DNA of 64,000 nucleotides, from positions 1 through 64,000 of the forward strand of contig NZ_FNVG01000016.1 of NCBI RefSeq assembly GCF_900107935.1. The letters run 5' to 3'. This document shows, in pieces, positions 25,823-33,811 of this stretch; within the stretch, counting starts at the first letter, position 1, and each line of letters begins with the position of its first letter. Both the position numbers and the translations under genes were made by a program. Under the pieces are notes generated by a model. It was not told where the DNA came from, ran no database searches, and saw nothing but the letters and a program-made list of their open reading frames with translations. Source of the DNA: Vibrio hangzhouensis. GTDB lineage: Bacteria; Pseudomonadota; Gammaproteobacteria; Enterobacterales; Vibrionaceae.

Positions 25823-26830
25823 ATGAAGCGCGATTTAGCAATGGCTTTTTCACGAGTTACCGAAGGTGCCGCCCTAGCAGGCTATAAATGGCTAGGCCGA
25901 GGCGACAAGAATGCAGCTGATGGTGCAGCTGTGGAGGTCATGCGCAGCTTACTGAACAAAACCGACATTGATGGCGAAATCGTGATCGGTGAAGGAGAGA
26001 TTGATGATGCTCCTATGCTGTATATCGGTGAACAGGTCGGCATCGGCGGTGATGCGGTAGATATCGCGGTTGACCCGATAGAGGGCACCCGAATGACCGC
26101 AATGGGGCAGTCCAATGCGCTGGCCGTATTGGCGGCAGGAGAAAAAGGAAGCTTCTTGAAAGCTCCGGATATGTACATGGAAAAATTGGTTGTTGGCCCA
26201 GGCGCTAAGGGGGTTATTGACCTCAACAAGCCACTGGCAGAGAACCTGAAAAGCATCGCGGCAGCACTGGGCAAGCCTCTGGATACTCTGGTTGTGACCA
26301 CACTAGCAAAACCTCGCCATGATGACGTCATTGCCGAAATGCAAACAATGGGCGTGCGCGTTTTTGCCGTGCCAGACGGCGACGTGGCGGCGTCTATCCT
26401 GACCTGTATGCCAGACAGCGAAGTGGATGTGATGTACTGCATTGGTGGTGCACCTGAAGGCGTCGTATCCGCTGCCGTTATTCGTGCGCTGGATGGCGAC
26501 ATGAATGGCCGTCTGCTGCCTCGTCACGAAGTGAAAGGGGATAATGAAGAGAACCGCAAGGCGGGTGAACTGGAACTGGCACGCTGCCATGAAATGGGCG
26601 TCGAAGCCAATATCGTTCTGAAAATGGAAGACATGGCGCGCAGTGATAATGTGGTCTTCAGCGCGACGGGAATTACCAAAGGTGATCTGCTTGAAGGGAT
26701 CGCTCGCCAAGGTAATATCGCGACAACTGAAACGCTGCTTATTCGCGGCCGCTGCCGTACAATTCGTCGCATTAAGTCTACGCATTATCTGGAGCGCAAA
26801 GATCCAGAAATCCGCGATATTATCCTGTAA
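25823..26830 (+). CDS. glpX: Class II fructose-1,6-bisphosphatase
   Basis: This 335-aa Mn2+/Mg2+-dependent phosphatase acts in gluconeogenesis. The metal-binding motifs GEGEIDDAPML and VDPIEGT are present, as are CIGGAPEGV and the C-terminal ATGITKGDL. The length matches E. coli GlpX (336 aa). It is not in a glpFK operon here but stands alone with its own promoter and terminator. Confidence 0.97.
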   Translation: MKRDLAMAFSRVTEGAALAGYKWLGRGDKNAADGAAVEVMRSLLNKTDIDGEIVIGEGEIDDAPMLYIGEQVGIGGDAVDIAVDPIEGTRMTAMGQSNALAVLAAGEKGSFLKAPDMYMEKLVVGPGAKGVIDLNKPLAENLKSIAAALGKPLDTLVVTTLAKPRHDDVIAEMQTMGVRVFAVPDGDVAASILTCMPDSEVDVMYCIGGAPEGVVSAAVIRALDGDMNGRLLPRHEVKGDNEENRKAGELELARCHEMGVEANIVLKMEDMARSDNVVFSATGITKGDLLEGIARQGNIATTETLLIRGRCRTIRRIKSTHYLERKDPEIRDIIL

Positions 26831-26847
26831 TCCGTCCAATGCTAATC

Positions 26848-26876
26848 AAGCGCCGGTTGTGACCGGCGCTTTTTTT
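26848..26876 (+). terminator. Terminator after glpX
   Basis: AAGCGCCGGT and ACCGGCGCTT form a perfect 10-bp stem with a TGTG loop and then seven T residues. Confidence 0.95.
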
Positions 26877-26976
26877 AACTGCGATAGAATAGTAAATGAT
26901 TTGCTTTATTAACCTTATCCGCCATAATATCTCAACTCGACTTACCAATAGGCTGAATTAAGAAACGGACGTACTA

Positions 26977-27594
26977 ATGAAAGCCACAGACCAGATCATA
27001 GACATCATCAAACGAGAAGGCGCGGTGACGGCAAAACAAATCGCCCAGCGTTTAAGCATCACTACGATGGGTGCCAGACAACACTTACAGAGCCTGGAAG
27101 AAGAAGGGCTGTTACGTTTTGAAGATGTCAAAGTCAAGGTTGGCCGCCCGAATCGTCACTGGTCATTGACCAGTAAAGGGCATGCCCGTTTTTCCGACCG
27201 ACACAGTGACCTCACTATTCAGTTTATTGATGCCATAGAGCAAGTCTTTGGAAACGAAGGCCTCAGTAAGGTATCAAAAGAACGGGAACAGAATACGCTG
27301 ACAAGCTACCGCCCCCATTTTGACATGCTACCCGACCTTCTGAGTAAAGTGACGAAGTTGACCGAATTACGGGAACAGGACGGGTACATGGCTGAGCTCA
27401 TCACGGCTGAAGACGGGTATCATCTGATTGAGAACCACTGCCCTATCTGCAAGGCGGCCTCACGCTGCGAAACTCTCTGTCAGTCCGAACTCAACGTGTT
27501 TCGGGCTCTGGTGGGAGACGATGTTGAGGTACAACGACAGGAGCATATCGTCAAAGGCGCAAGGCGCTGCGTTTATAAGTTCACGGCAAAGTAG
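26977..27594 (+). CDS. SufR-like winged-helix metalloregulator
   Basis: This 205-aa protein has an N-terminal winged helix (about residues 1-70: AVTAKQIAQRLSITTMGARQHL, then VGRPNRHWSLT) and a C-terminal domain with five cysteines, C155, C158, C164, C168 and C198. The pattern NHCPIC through CETLCQSEL and RRCVYKF resembles the [4Fe-4S] binding site of the SufR family, which senses Fe-S status. No suf genes are nearby, so its targets are unknown. It is followed by a DUF3135 gene after about 115 bp. Confidence 0.8.
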   Translation: MKATDQIIDIIKREGAVTAKQIAQRLSITTMGARQHLQSLEEEGLLRFEDVKVKVGRPNRHWSLTSKGHARFSDRHSDLTIQFIDAIEQVFGNEGLSKVSKEREQNTLTSYRPHFDMLPDLLSKVTKLTELREQDGYMAELITAEDGYHLIENHCPICKAASRCETLCQSELNVFRALVGDDVEVQRQEHIVKGARRCVYKFTAK

Positions 27595-27708
27595 CCTAGC
27601 ACTCATTCGTCTCAGCCATGAGACAGAGAACAATTTCATTTTGTCTTTTCTCATTAACTTCTAGGCTCAATATATGGGCGAGGAGAAATCACAGCGAGAG
27701 GAGAGACA

Positions 27709-28038
27709 ATGGCGGACCCAATCACACTTCCATCGTTCGAAGAACTGATGGCAATGGCGAAGGAGCACCCCGAGCAGCTGAGTCAACTCAGACATGAGTT
27801 GTGCGAGCGCTATATCGCTTCCTGCTCCAGTGATATGCAGCCTCGATTACAGGCACAGCAATCTCATATCGAACGTCTTCTGGAACGAGCCAGCAACCCT
27901 ATACATGCCAATGTGCTGCTTAGACAAGAGCTGCACAAGCAAATAGTGAAATTCTCTCAAGCACTCAACGGCGAAAATGATCGCTCCCTACGCACTGCGG
28001 ATATCATTCCCTTTAACCGTCATTCCCACTGGCGCTGA
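27709..28038 (+). CDS. DUF3135-family protein
   Basis: This 109-aa soluble, mostly helical protein contains FEELMAMAKEHPEQLSQLR and SNPIHANVLLRQELHKQI, which I recognise as a DUF3135-type protein found mainly in marine gammaproteobacteria. A GAGGAGAG ribosome binding site precedes the ATG. The function is unknown. Confidence 0.72.
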   Translation: MADPITLPSFEELMAMAKEHPEQLSQLRHELCERYIASCSSDMQPRLQAQQSHIERLLERASNPIHANVLLRQELHKQIVKFSQALNGENDRSLRTADIIPFNRHSHWR

Positions 28039-28050
28039 GCAAGTAGCAAA

Positions 28051-28085
28051 ACTAAAACAGGAAGCTCACGCTTCCTGTTTTAGTT
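28051..28085. terminator. Bidirectional terminator between DUF3135 and DUF805 genes
   Basis: ACTAAAACAGGAAGC and GCTTCCTGTTTTAGT form a perfect 15-bp stem with a TCAC loop. Its flanking A and T runs allow it to act for both converging genes. Confidence 0.92.
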
Positions 28086-28510
28086 TATTGTGGCTCACTG
28101 CCGTATCGGTTATTGCCGGGTGTTCCCTTCATGAATCCACACTCAATCAGGATCCACAAGCCGCAACCTAATGCGGCAAATGAAATCAGCCCCTGCACCT
28201 GAGATGGCTGAGCGGCCGTTGCCGGATCCAGTGTTGGCAGGCTCATGCGACCAAATACCAGCGGAATATTCAACAGTAACCACCAATTGGATTTGTTACG
28301 GTCATGCCAGCGTTTTGCCGTGATGGCTAAATCGGGGATCAAAATAACGATCAAAAACAGCGGTAGCAATATGTGAACTAGCCCAGGAAACAAAATATTG
28401 ATCCCTTGCGCAAACAACATGATTGCCATGTAGTAGCAAACATTCCACATCCAGAACGTCTTGCGCCCTACCCGACCCTGAAACGAAAACAGTAACGATT
28501 TAAACGACAT
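28085..28510 (-). CDS. DUF805-family membrane protein
   Basis: This 141-aa protein has four hydrophobic segments and starts with SFQGRVGRKTFWMWN, the signature of DUF805 inner-membrane proteins. The PDLAITAKRWHDRNKSNWW segment is also typical. The function is unknown. The ATG at 28510 was chosen over an adjoining in-frame GTG at 28513. It lies 14 bp after the upstream tautomerase gene on the same strand, so the two likely form an operon. Confidence 0.85.
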   Translation of the reverse strand: MSFKSLLFSFQGRVGRKTFWMWNVCYYMAIMLFAQGINILFPGLVHILLPLFLIVILIPDLAITAKRWHDRNKSNWWLLLNIPLVFGRMSLPTLDPATAAQPSQVQGLISFAALGCGLWILIECGFMKGTPGNNRYGSEPQ

Positions 28511-28524
28511 CACTTCATCTCTTA

Positions 28525-28872
28525 CTAATTAATAATTTTCTGAAAGCAGGCCTTATCCATATCACGAACGTTAATCGTCAAGCTCTTAATGTGGCTGGCT
28601 TGCTCTCTGAGCACTTCCATTAGCTTCCTTGACAGGTCTCGCTTCTGCTCCTCGCTTCGACCCGATAACAATTCAAAGCTAATATGTACAAAGTCTTCTC
28701 GGTCACCATGCTCACCAATCAACCAGTTGTGGCAACGCAGGGAGCGGGATTTGACAGAATCTTTCTCGAATAACCCACAGTTTAGCGTGACTCGGTGCAG
28801 ATCCTCCAGTAATCCCTGCACATTCAGTCTTTCGTCGGCGGTATTCGAGTATTCCAATACAAGGTTCGGCAT
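28525..28872 (-). CDS. CHMI-like tautomerase-family protein
   Basis: This 115-aa protein starts MPNLVLEYS, so Pro2 would be N-terminal after Met removal, as needed for tautomerase catalysis. RSRSLRCHNW-like (KSRSLRCHNWLIG) and FVHISFELLSGRS segments resemble 5-carboxymethyl-2-hydroxymuconate isomerase. None of the other homoprotocatechuate pathway genes is nearby, so the physiological substrate may differ. It precedes the DUF805 gene in an apparent two-gene operon. Confidence 0.78.
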   Translation of the reverse strand: MPNLVLEYSNTADERLNVQGLLEDLHRVTLNCGLFEKDSVKSRSLRCHNWLIGEHGDREDFVHISFELLSGRSEEQKRDLSRKLMEVLREQASHIKSLTINVRDMDKACFQKIIN

Positions 28873-29125
28873 GTTACTTCCCTATTTCTGACCTTTGGGC
28901 GACAAGATATAGCAAGCCGGGAGGCAAATTCCGAGAAGTAATCTATTATTCTGTTTACTGGATCACTGACGTCACCCTTTGCGCTTGATTGCTCGGATGA
29001 GATATGAAAGCGATAAAGAAATGACCCCAATCATGATCTACATGAATTAATCTGTTATATTCTTTCGTAATCACGTTTATTTTTTACATTCGTTTTTTAC
29101 AAACACTGATTTTGGAGAAAATCTC

Positions 29126-29899
29126 ATGCGTCAACCTGTAGTTATGGGTAACTGGAAACTCAACGGCAGCAAAGCAATGGTAACTGAGCTGCTAACTGGC
29201 CTAAACGCTGAACTTGAAGGCGTAACTGGTGTAGACGTGGCGGTAGCTCCACCTGCGCTATACATCGACCTGGCAGAGCGCGTAATCGCTGAAGGCGGCA
29301 ACAAGATCATCCTTGGTGCACAAAACACAGACCTAAACAACAGCGGTGCATTCACTGGCGACATGTCTCCAGAAATGCTTAAAGACTTTGGTGCTTCTCA
29401 CATCATTATCGGTCACTCAGAGCGTCGTGAATACCACAACGAATCTGACGAGTTCATCGCTAAGAAATTTGCATTCCTAAAAGAGAACGGCCTGAAGCCA
29501 GTTTTCTGTATCGGTGAATCTGAAGCTCAAAACGAAGCGGGCGAAACTGAAGCAGTTTGTGCACGTCAAATCAATGCAGTGATCGACGCGTACGGTGTTG
29601 AAGCACTAAACGACGCTATCATCGCATACGAGCCAATCTGGGCTATCGGTACTGGTAAAGCAGCGACAGCTGAAGATGCACAACGCATCCACGCTTCTAT
29701 CCGTGCGCTAATCGCAGAGAAAGACGCAGCAGTTGCTGAGCAAGTTATCATCCAGTACGGTGGTTCTGTTAAGCCAGAAAACGCTGAAGCATACTTCTCA
29801 CAACCAGACATCGACGGTGCTCTAGTTGGTGGTGCATCTCTTGATGCTAAGAGCTTCGCAGCAATCGCTAAAGCAGCGGCGGCGGCAAAAGCTAAGTAA
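29126..29899 (+). CDS. tpiA: Triosephosphate isomerase
   Basis: This 257-aa TIM-barrel enzyme interconverts dihydroxyacetone phosphate and glyceraldehyde-3-phosphate. Active-site signatures are GNWKLNG (catalytic Lys, K11), GHSERR (catalytic His near residue 95) and AYEPIWAIGTG (catalytic Glu near residue 168). A TTGGAGAAAAT Shine-Dalgarno precedes the ATG. Codon use is strongly biased, as for other highly expressed genes here. pfkA is convergent with it. Confidence 0.98.
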   Translation: MRQPVVMGNWKLNGSKAMVTELLTGLNAELEGVTGVDVAVAPPALYIDLAERVIAEGGNKIILGAQNTDLNNSGAFTGDMSPEMLKDFGASHIIIGHSERREYHNESDEFIAKKFAFLKENGLKPVFCIGESEAQNEAGETEAVCARQINAVIDAYGVEALNDAIIAYEPIWAIGTGKAATAEDAQRIHASIRALIAEKDAAVAEQVIIQYGGSVKPENAEAYFSQPDIDGALVGGASLDAKSFAAIAKAAAAAKAK

Positions 29900-29916
29900 T
29901 CGCTTATCGCATTACT

Positions 29917-29948
29917 AAAAAACAGGCTCATTCGAGCCTGTTTTTTTT
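29917..29948 (+). terminator. Terminator of tpiA
   Basis: AACAGGCTC and GAGCCTGTT form a perfect 9-bp stem with an ATTC loop, flanked by A and T runs. Confidence 0.92.
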
Positions 29949-29970
29949 ATGCCTTCACGAAATGGAGACA

Positions 29971-30000
29971 TAAAAAAACCGCGACTCAGGCCGCGGTTTA
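29971..30000 (-). terminator. Terminator of pfkA
   Basis: AAACCGCG and CGCGGTTT form a perfect stem with an 8-base loop, followed on the reverse strand by a T run. Confidence 0.88.
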
Positions 30001-30022
30001 TTGTCTCTAAAGTCAATTCGGT

Positions 30023-30985
30023 TTAGAACAACTCTTCTGCAACCTTAAACAGGTCATCGCGCACCGGACGCTTCATGTTCTCGATCGCGTCGATGATGTC
30101 ATGGTGTACCAGCTGTTCTTTCTGGATACCAACACAACGACCACCCTGACCTTCCATTAGAAGGTGTACTGCATAGTTACCCATACGAGACGCTAGTACG
30201 CGGTCAAACGCGGTTGGACGACCACCACGTTGGATGTGACCAAGAACCGTCGCACGAGTTTCACGACCCGTTGCAGTTTCGATCTCTTTAGCCAGTTCGT
30301 TTGCATCCATCATAAGCTCAGTAAGCGCGATGATGGCGTGCTTCTTACCTTTCGCGATGCCGTCCTGAATGTTAGCAATTAACTGATCTTTATTTAGACC
30401 CGTTTCAGGCGTAATGATGTACTCACAGCCACCAGCGATTGCAGACATCAGTGTTAGGTCACCGCAGTGGCGGCCCATGATCTCAACAATAGAGATACGC
30501 TGGTGAGATGAAGAAGTGTCACGTAGACGGTCGATTGCATCGATAACTGTGTTTAGAGCGGTCAGATAACCAATCGTGTAATCTGTACCAGCGATATCGT
30601 TATCGATAGTACCCGGAAGACCGATACATGGGTAACCCATCTCTGTCAGCTTCTTAGCACCCATGTAAGAACCGTCACCACCGATAACAACAAGAGCATC
30701 GATACCGTGCTTCTTCAGGTTCTCGATCGCTTTTTCACGCACTTCCACTTCTTTAAATTCAGGGAAGCGTGCAGAACCTAAGAAAGTACCGCCACGGTTG
30801 ATCACGTCAGAAACGCTTGAACGATCTAGCTTTTGGATACGGTCTTCGTAAAGACCCAGATAACCGTCGTATACACCGTATACTTCTAAATCCGCTGACA
30901 AAGCGGTACGAACTACGCCACGTACCGCAGCATTCATACCTGGTGCATCACCACCACTTGTCAAAACACCGATTTTCTTAATCAT
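30023..30985 (-). CDS. pfkA: ATP-dependent 6-phosphofructokinase
   Basis: This 320-aa enzyme phosphorylates fructose-6-phosphate in glycolysis. GVLTSGGDAPGMNAAVRG at the N-terminus, GGDGSYMGAKKLTE (ATP site), GTIDNDI (catalytic Asp) and MGRHCGDL are all present. I chose the ATG at 30985 because GAGGGTGAG precedes it and the length then equals E. coli PfkA; the frame is open 36 codons further upstream but that stretch is not family-like. fieF, cpxP and cpxRA follow in the conserved order. Confidence 0.97.
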   Translation of the reverse strand: MIKKIGVLTSGGDAPGMNAAVRGVVRTALSADLEVYGVYDGYLGLYEDRIQKLDRSSVSDVINRGGTFLGSARFPEFKEVEVREKAIENLKKHGIDALVVIGGDGSYMGAKKLTEMGYPCIGLPGTIDNDIAGTDYTIGYLTALNTVIDAIDRLRDTSSSHQRISIVEIMGRHCGDLTLMSAIAGGCEYIITPETGLNKDQLIANIQDGIAKGKKHAIIALTELMMDANELAKEIETATGRETRATVLGHIQRGGRPTAFDRVLASRMGNYAVHLLMEGQGGRCVGIQKEQLVHHDIIDAIENMKRPVRDDLFKVAEELF

Positions 30986-31267
30986 GCTCACCCTCGATTT
31001 TGGCAATCTAAATTTCAAATTTGAGTATGGCGCATATTTTGCGACATACGGAATTCTTGTTGTTGTCGCTACGATCTTCAGTGTGTTCCCCAAAACATCA
31101 CTGACGTAACTTTATTACTTATGTAAGAGTATTACAGTTTATAAGATCAATTGCGTTGATTCACATCAGAATCGCACTTTTTTATCACGAGCCTTGATAA
31201 TAGACAATCGCTTTTAACATTGCCATCAATGCTCACTGCCCTAATACGCCTTCAACCGGGCCCCTTC

Positions 31268-32179
31268 TCACCAGTCTTGCTCTTTTTGTTGTTTTTCTTC
31301 TGAAAGTACAACAGAGTAAGGATCTTGATGAATAATAACGTCAGCCTCGGGAAAAGCCTGCATAACCCTGGCTTCAGCCTGGTCGGCGATCTTATGAGCT
31401 TCAATCAAAGGCAAATGATCGTCCAACTCCAGATGTAACTGAATAAAACGCACTGGTCCTGACATGCGTGTACGCAATTGATGGACACCGAGCACCCCTT
31501 CCACCTCAGTGCACAGACGTCGGATGGTTACCAACTCCTCTTCAGGTAACTGGCGATCCAATAACGACTGTATTGCCTGATACGCCATCTTGATAGCACT
31601 GATCAGAATAAAGACACCAATTGCAACAGCGAATACCGAGTCCGCCTGACCAATTCCATACCAGCTCAGCCCCAGCGCAACCATAATGGCTGCATTCATA
31701 TAGAGGTCTGTCTGATAATGCAATGAATCTGCTGCGATAGCCTGACTGCCCGTTTTGCGCACGACATGTTTTTGAAACGCCACAAGACCCGAGGTGGCAA
31801 TCAATGCAAATAAACTGACATAAATCCCTAATTCGGGTGAGTTCAGTTCATGAGGTCTGAAAAAGCGATCCACCCCGTTCAGAATCAGGAAACAGGCAGA
31901 ACCAGAAATAAACATCGCCTGAGCCAGTGCGGCCAGCGATTCGGCTTTACCATGACCAAAGGTATGTTCTTTGTCAGCCGGTTGCAGGGAATAACGCACC
32001 ACCAGAAGATTGACAAAGGAGGCGGCAATATCCAGCAGAGAGTCGATCAATGAGGCCAGTAAACTCACTGATCCTGTCACCCACCAAGTGATCACTTTGG
32101 CAATAAGAAGAATGGTAGCAACGGTCGTCGCTGCCCATGCAGCTGTCGTCACTAACTTAGCGTAATTGTCCTTGGTCAT
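31268..32179 (-). CDS. fieF: Cation-efflux pump FieF (CDF family)
   Basis: This 303-aa CDF protein exports Fe2+ or Zn2+ in exchange for protons. It has six membrane helices; helix 2 carries the metal site D46 and D50 in LIDSLLD and helix 5 has HYQTDLYMN. FGHGKAESLAALAQ and a C-terminal cytosolic metallochaperone-like domain follow. The pfkA-fieF-cpxP order is the same as in E. coli. Confidence 0.93.
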   Translation of the reverse strand: MTKDNYAKLVTTAAWAATTVATILLIAKVITWWVTGSVSLLASLIDSLLDIAASFVNLLVVRYSLQPADKEHTFGHGKAESLAALAQAMFISGSACFLILNGVDRFFRPHELNSPELGIYVSLFALIATSGLVAFQKHVVRKTGSQAIAADSLHYQTDLYMNAAIMVALGLSWYGIGQADSVFAVAIGVFILISAIKMAYQAIQSLLDRQLPEEELVTIRRLCTEVEGVLGVHQLRTRMSGPVRFIQLHLELDDHLPLIEAHKIADQAEARVMQAFPEADVIIHQDPYSVVLSEEKQQKEQDW

Positions 32180-32363
32180 GCTTGCGCTCGTTCCTTGACG
32201 TCATTTCAAAATACTCTGCAAGTATACTGATAAATAGTGACATGAATAGAAAAAAGCCGCGTGAATAACTGAGGAAATGGTGACAAAAGCTTACTCCAAC
32301 TCGAACACACAACAAGTGAAGCGTTGGGATTTTAGCGAAATGGCCCCATTATTTTTATTGTTC

Positions 32364-32401
32364 AAAATAAAAAACCACGAACATAATACCAGTTCGTGGT
32401 C
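32364..32401 (-). terminator. Terminator of cpxP
   Basis: ACCACGAAC and GTTCGTGGT form a perfect 9-bp stem with a 9-base loop, and the reverse strand continues with TTTTTATTTT. It lies 32 bp past the cpxP stop. Confidence 0.88.
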
Positions 32402-32432
32402 TTTAGGGATTTATTCTGCCTGGCGCGCTGTG

Positions 32433-32954
32433 TTACTGGGCAGAGCGTTTCTCCGCGCGTGATTCTATTTTTGCCAAGCAGTTCTCCATACGCTCTTGCT
32501 GCAACTGCTTAAACTTCTCTTTTTGCTCTGGAGTAAGAATATTTAACATCTCATGTTGTTTCTCCAATATCTTAACTCGGCGTTCGGTTTGCTGTTGAAC
32601 CATTTCGGCCGCTAAAGCATTGGCAGCGTCGGCGTTAAAACTATCAGCTAATACCAGTGATTGCATCTTTTGGTGACGCGCCTGCATTTCTGCTTTCTTA
32701 GTCGCGAAATCCCCGGCAAACTGGCCACGCATATCATCGCGACTTTGTTGGCGAAGCTGTTTCATTTGCTCTTTTTGTGCGTCAGTCAAATCCAGGTCGC
32801 GGAATATGCGCTTACCGTCAAATCCACCACACATACCTTCACCACCTTTGCCATGATGACCACCCTTGCCACCACCATACGCCAGTGCACTTGCTGAACC
32901 CAGAGCGAGAGGAAGAACCGTTGCAGCGATAACCAGTTTCTTAGAAAATTTCAT
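32433..32954 (-). CDS. cpxP: Periplasmic CpxP/Spy-family stress protein
   Basis: This 173-aa protein has a signal peptide (MKFSKKLVIAATVLPLALG, cleavage near SALA) and a Gly/His-rich N-terminus. It has two LTxxQ-type motifs, DLTDAQKEQMKQLRQQ near residue 55 and NILTPEQKEKFKQL near residue 145. CpxP binds the CpxA sensor and damps signalling. I chose the ATG at 32954, since the signal peptide begins there; the open frame extends 60 codons upstream across the promoter. It is divergent from cpxR, across two candidate CpxR boxes. Confidence 0.93.
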   Translation of the reverse strand: MKFSKKLVIAATVLPLALGSASALAYGGGKGGHHGKGGEGMCGGFDGKRIFRDLDLTDAQKEQMKQLRQQSRDDMRGQFAGDFATKKAEMQARHQKMQSLVLADSFNADAANALAAEMVQQQTERRVKILEKQHEMLNILTPEQKEKFKQLQQERMENCLAKIESRAEKRSAQ

Positions 32955-33025
32955 AATCTTTACCTTTATGTGATTCATACCATGGCTGCCTCTGCAGCGC
33001 TTGAGTATAGAATAGGGACTGATGA

Positions 33026-33061
33026 GTAAAGGAACGTACAGTGAGCGTAAATAATCGTAAA
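33026..33061 (+). promoter_or_regulatory. Tandem candidate CpxR boxes between cpxP and cpxR
   Basis: GTAAATAATCGTAAA at 33047-33061 matches the CpxR consensus GTAAA-N5-GTAAA exactly. A second half-degenerate box GTAAAGGAACGTACA lies at 33026-33040, six bp before it in the same orientation. This fits autoregulated, shared control of cpxP and cpxRA as in E. coli. Confidence 0.8.
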
Positions 33062-33125
33062 GATAGCTTTTTCTGGTAGTGAAAGCTTTATTATTACAAG
33101 GCAACGCGCATTTAAGAGGCAACCT

Positions 33126-33809
33126 ATGGCACACATTCTTATCATTGATGACGACACAGAACTGACCAGTTTGTTAAAAGACATATTGAGCTTTGAAGGG
33201 TTTGAGGTCTCGGAAGCCAATGATGGCATAGCAGGTTTGGAGACGATGAGCGATGGCATCGATCTGGTGTTAATGGATGTCATGATGCCCCGACTTAATG
33301 GCATGGATACACTCAAGAAACTCCGAGAATCGTGGGAAACTCCGGTATTGATGCTCACGGCAAAAGGCGAAGAAATCGATCGAGTTATCGGCCTTGAACT
33401 GGGTGCTGATGACTACCTGCCGAAACCGTTCAGTGATCGGGAGCTACTAGCTCGCATTAAGGCGATTCTGCGCAGAACTCAGACAAAGCCCGACAAACAT
33501 CACTCCGATAGCCTTAATTTCGATGATATTGAGGTGTTTCCCGGTAAGCAAGAGGCTCTGTGTCAGGGACAACTGCTCGACCTGACCACGACGGAATTCG
33601 CTCTACTGCACTACTTTATTCAGCATCCTGGAGAAACTCTGACTAAAGAATCTTTAAGTTTAGATGTGCTGGGCAAACGACTCTCAGCGTTTGATCGTGC
33701 TGTGGACATGCATGTTTCGAACCTGCGTAAAAAACTGCCGGAAAGGCCTGACGCCAAACCACGCATCAAGACACTGCGTGGCCGTGGCTACTTATTGGTG
33801 AAGGAGTAG
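33126..33809 (+). CDS. cpxR: Envelope-stress response regulator CpxR
   Basis: This 227-aa OmpR/PhoB-type regulator has a receiver domain with acidic D8-D10 and the phosphoacceptor D51 (LVLMDVMMP), conserved Lys in LPKPF, and a C-terminal winged helix ending GRGYLL. Two base pairs separate its stop from cpxA, so they form an operon. The upstream CpxR boxes suggest autoregulation. Confidence 0.96.
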   Translation: MAHILIIDDDTELTSLLKDILSFEGFEVSEANDGIAGLETMSDGIDLVLMDVMMPRLNGMDTLKKLRESWETPVLMLTAKGEEIDRVIGLELGADDYLPKPFSDRELLARIKAILRRTQTKPDKHHSDSLNFDDIEVFPGKQEALCQGQLLDLTTTEFALLHYFIQHPGETLTKESLSLDVLGKRLSAFDRAVDMHVSNLRKKLPERPDAKPRIKTLRGRGYLLVKE

Positions 33810-33811
33810 TC

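Noticed and set aside
32277..32462. A 61-aa frame between fieF and cpxP
   Set aside because: It spans the cpxP terminator and the cpxP 3' end and has no Shine-Dalgarno or family match.
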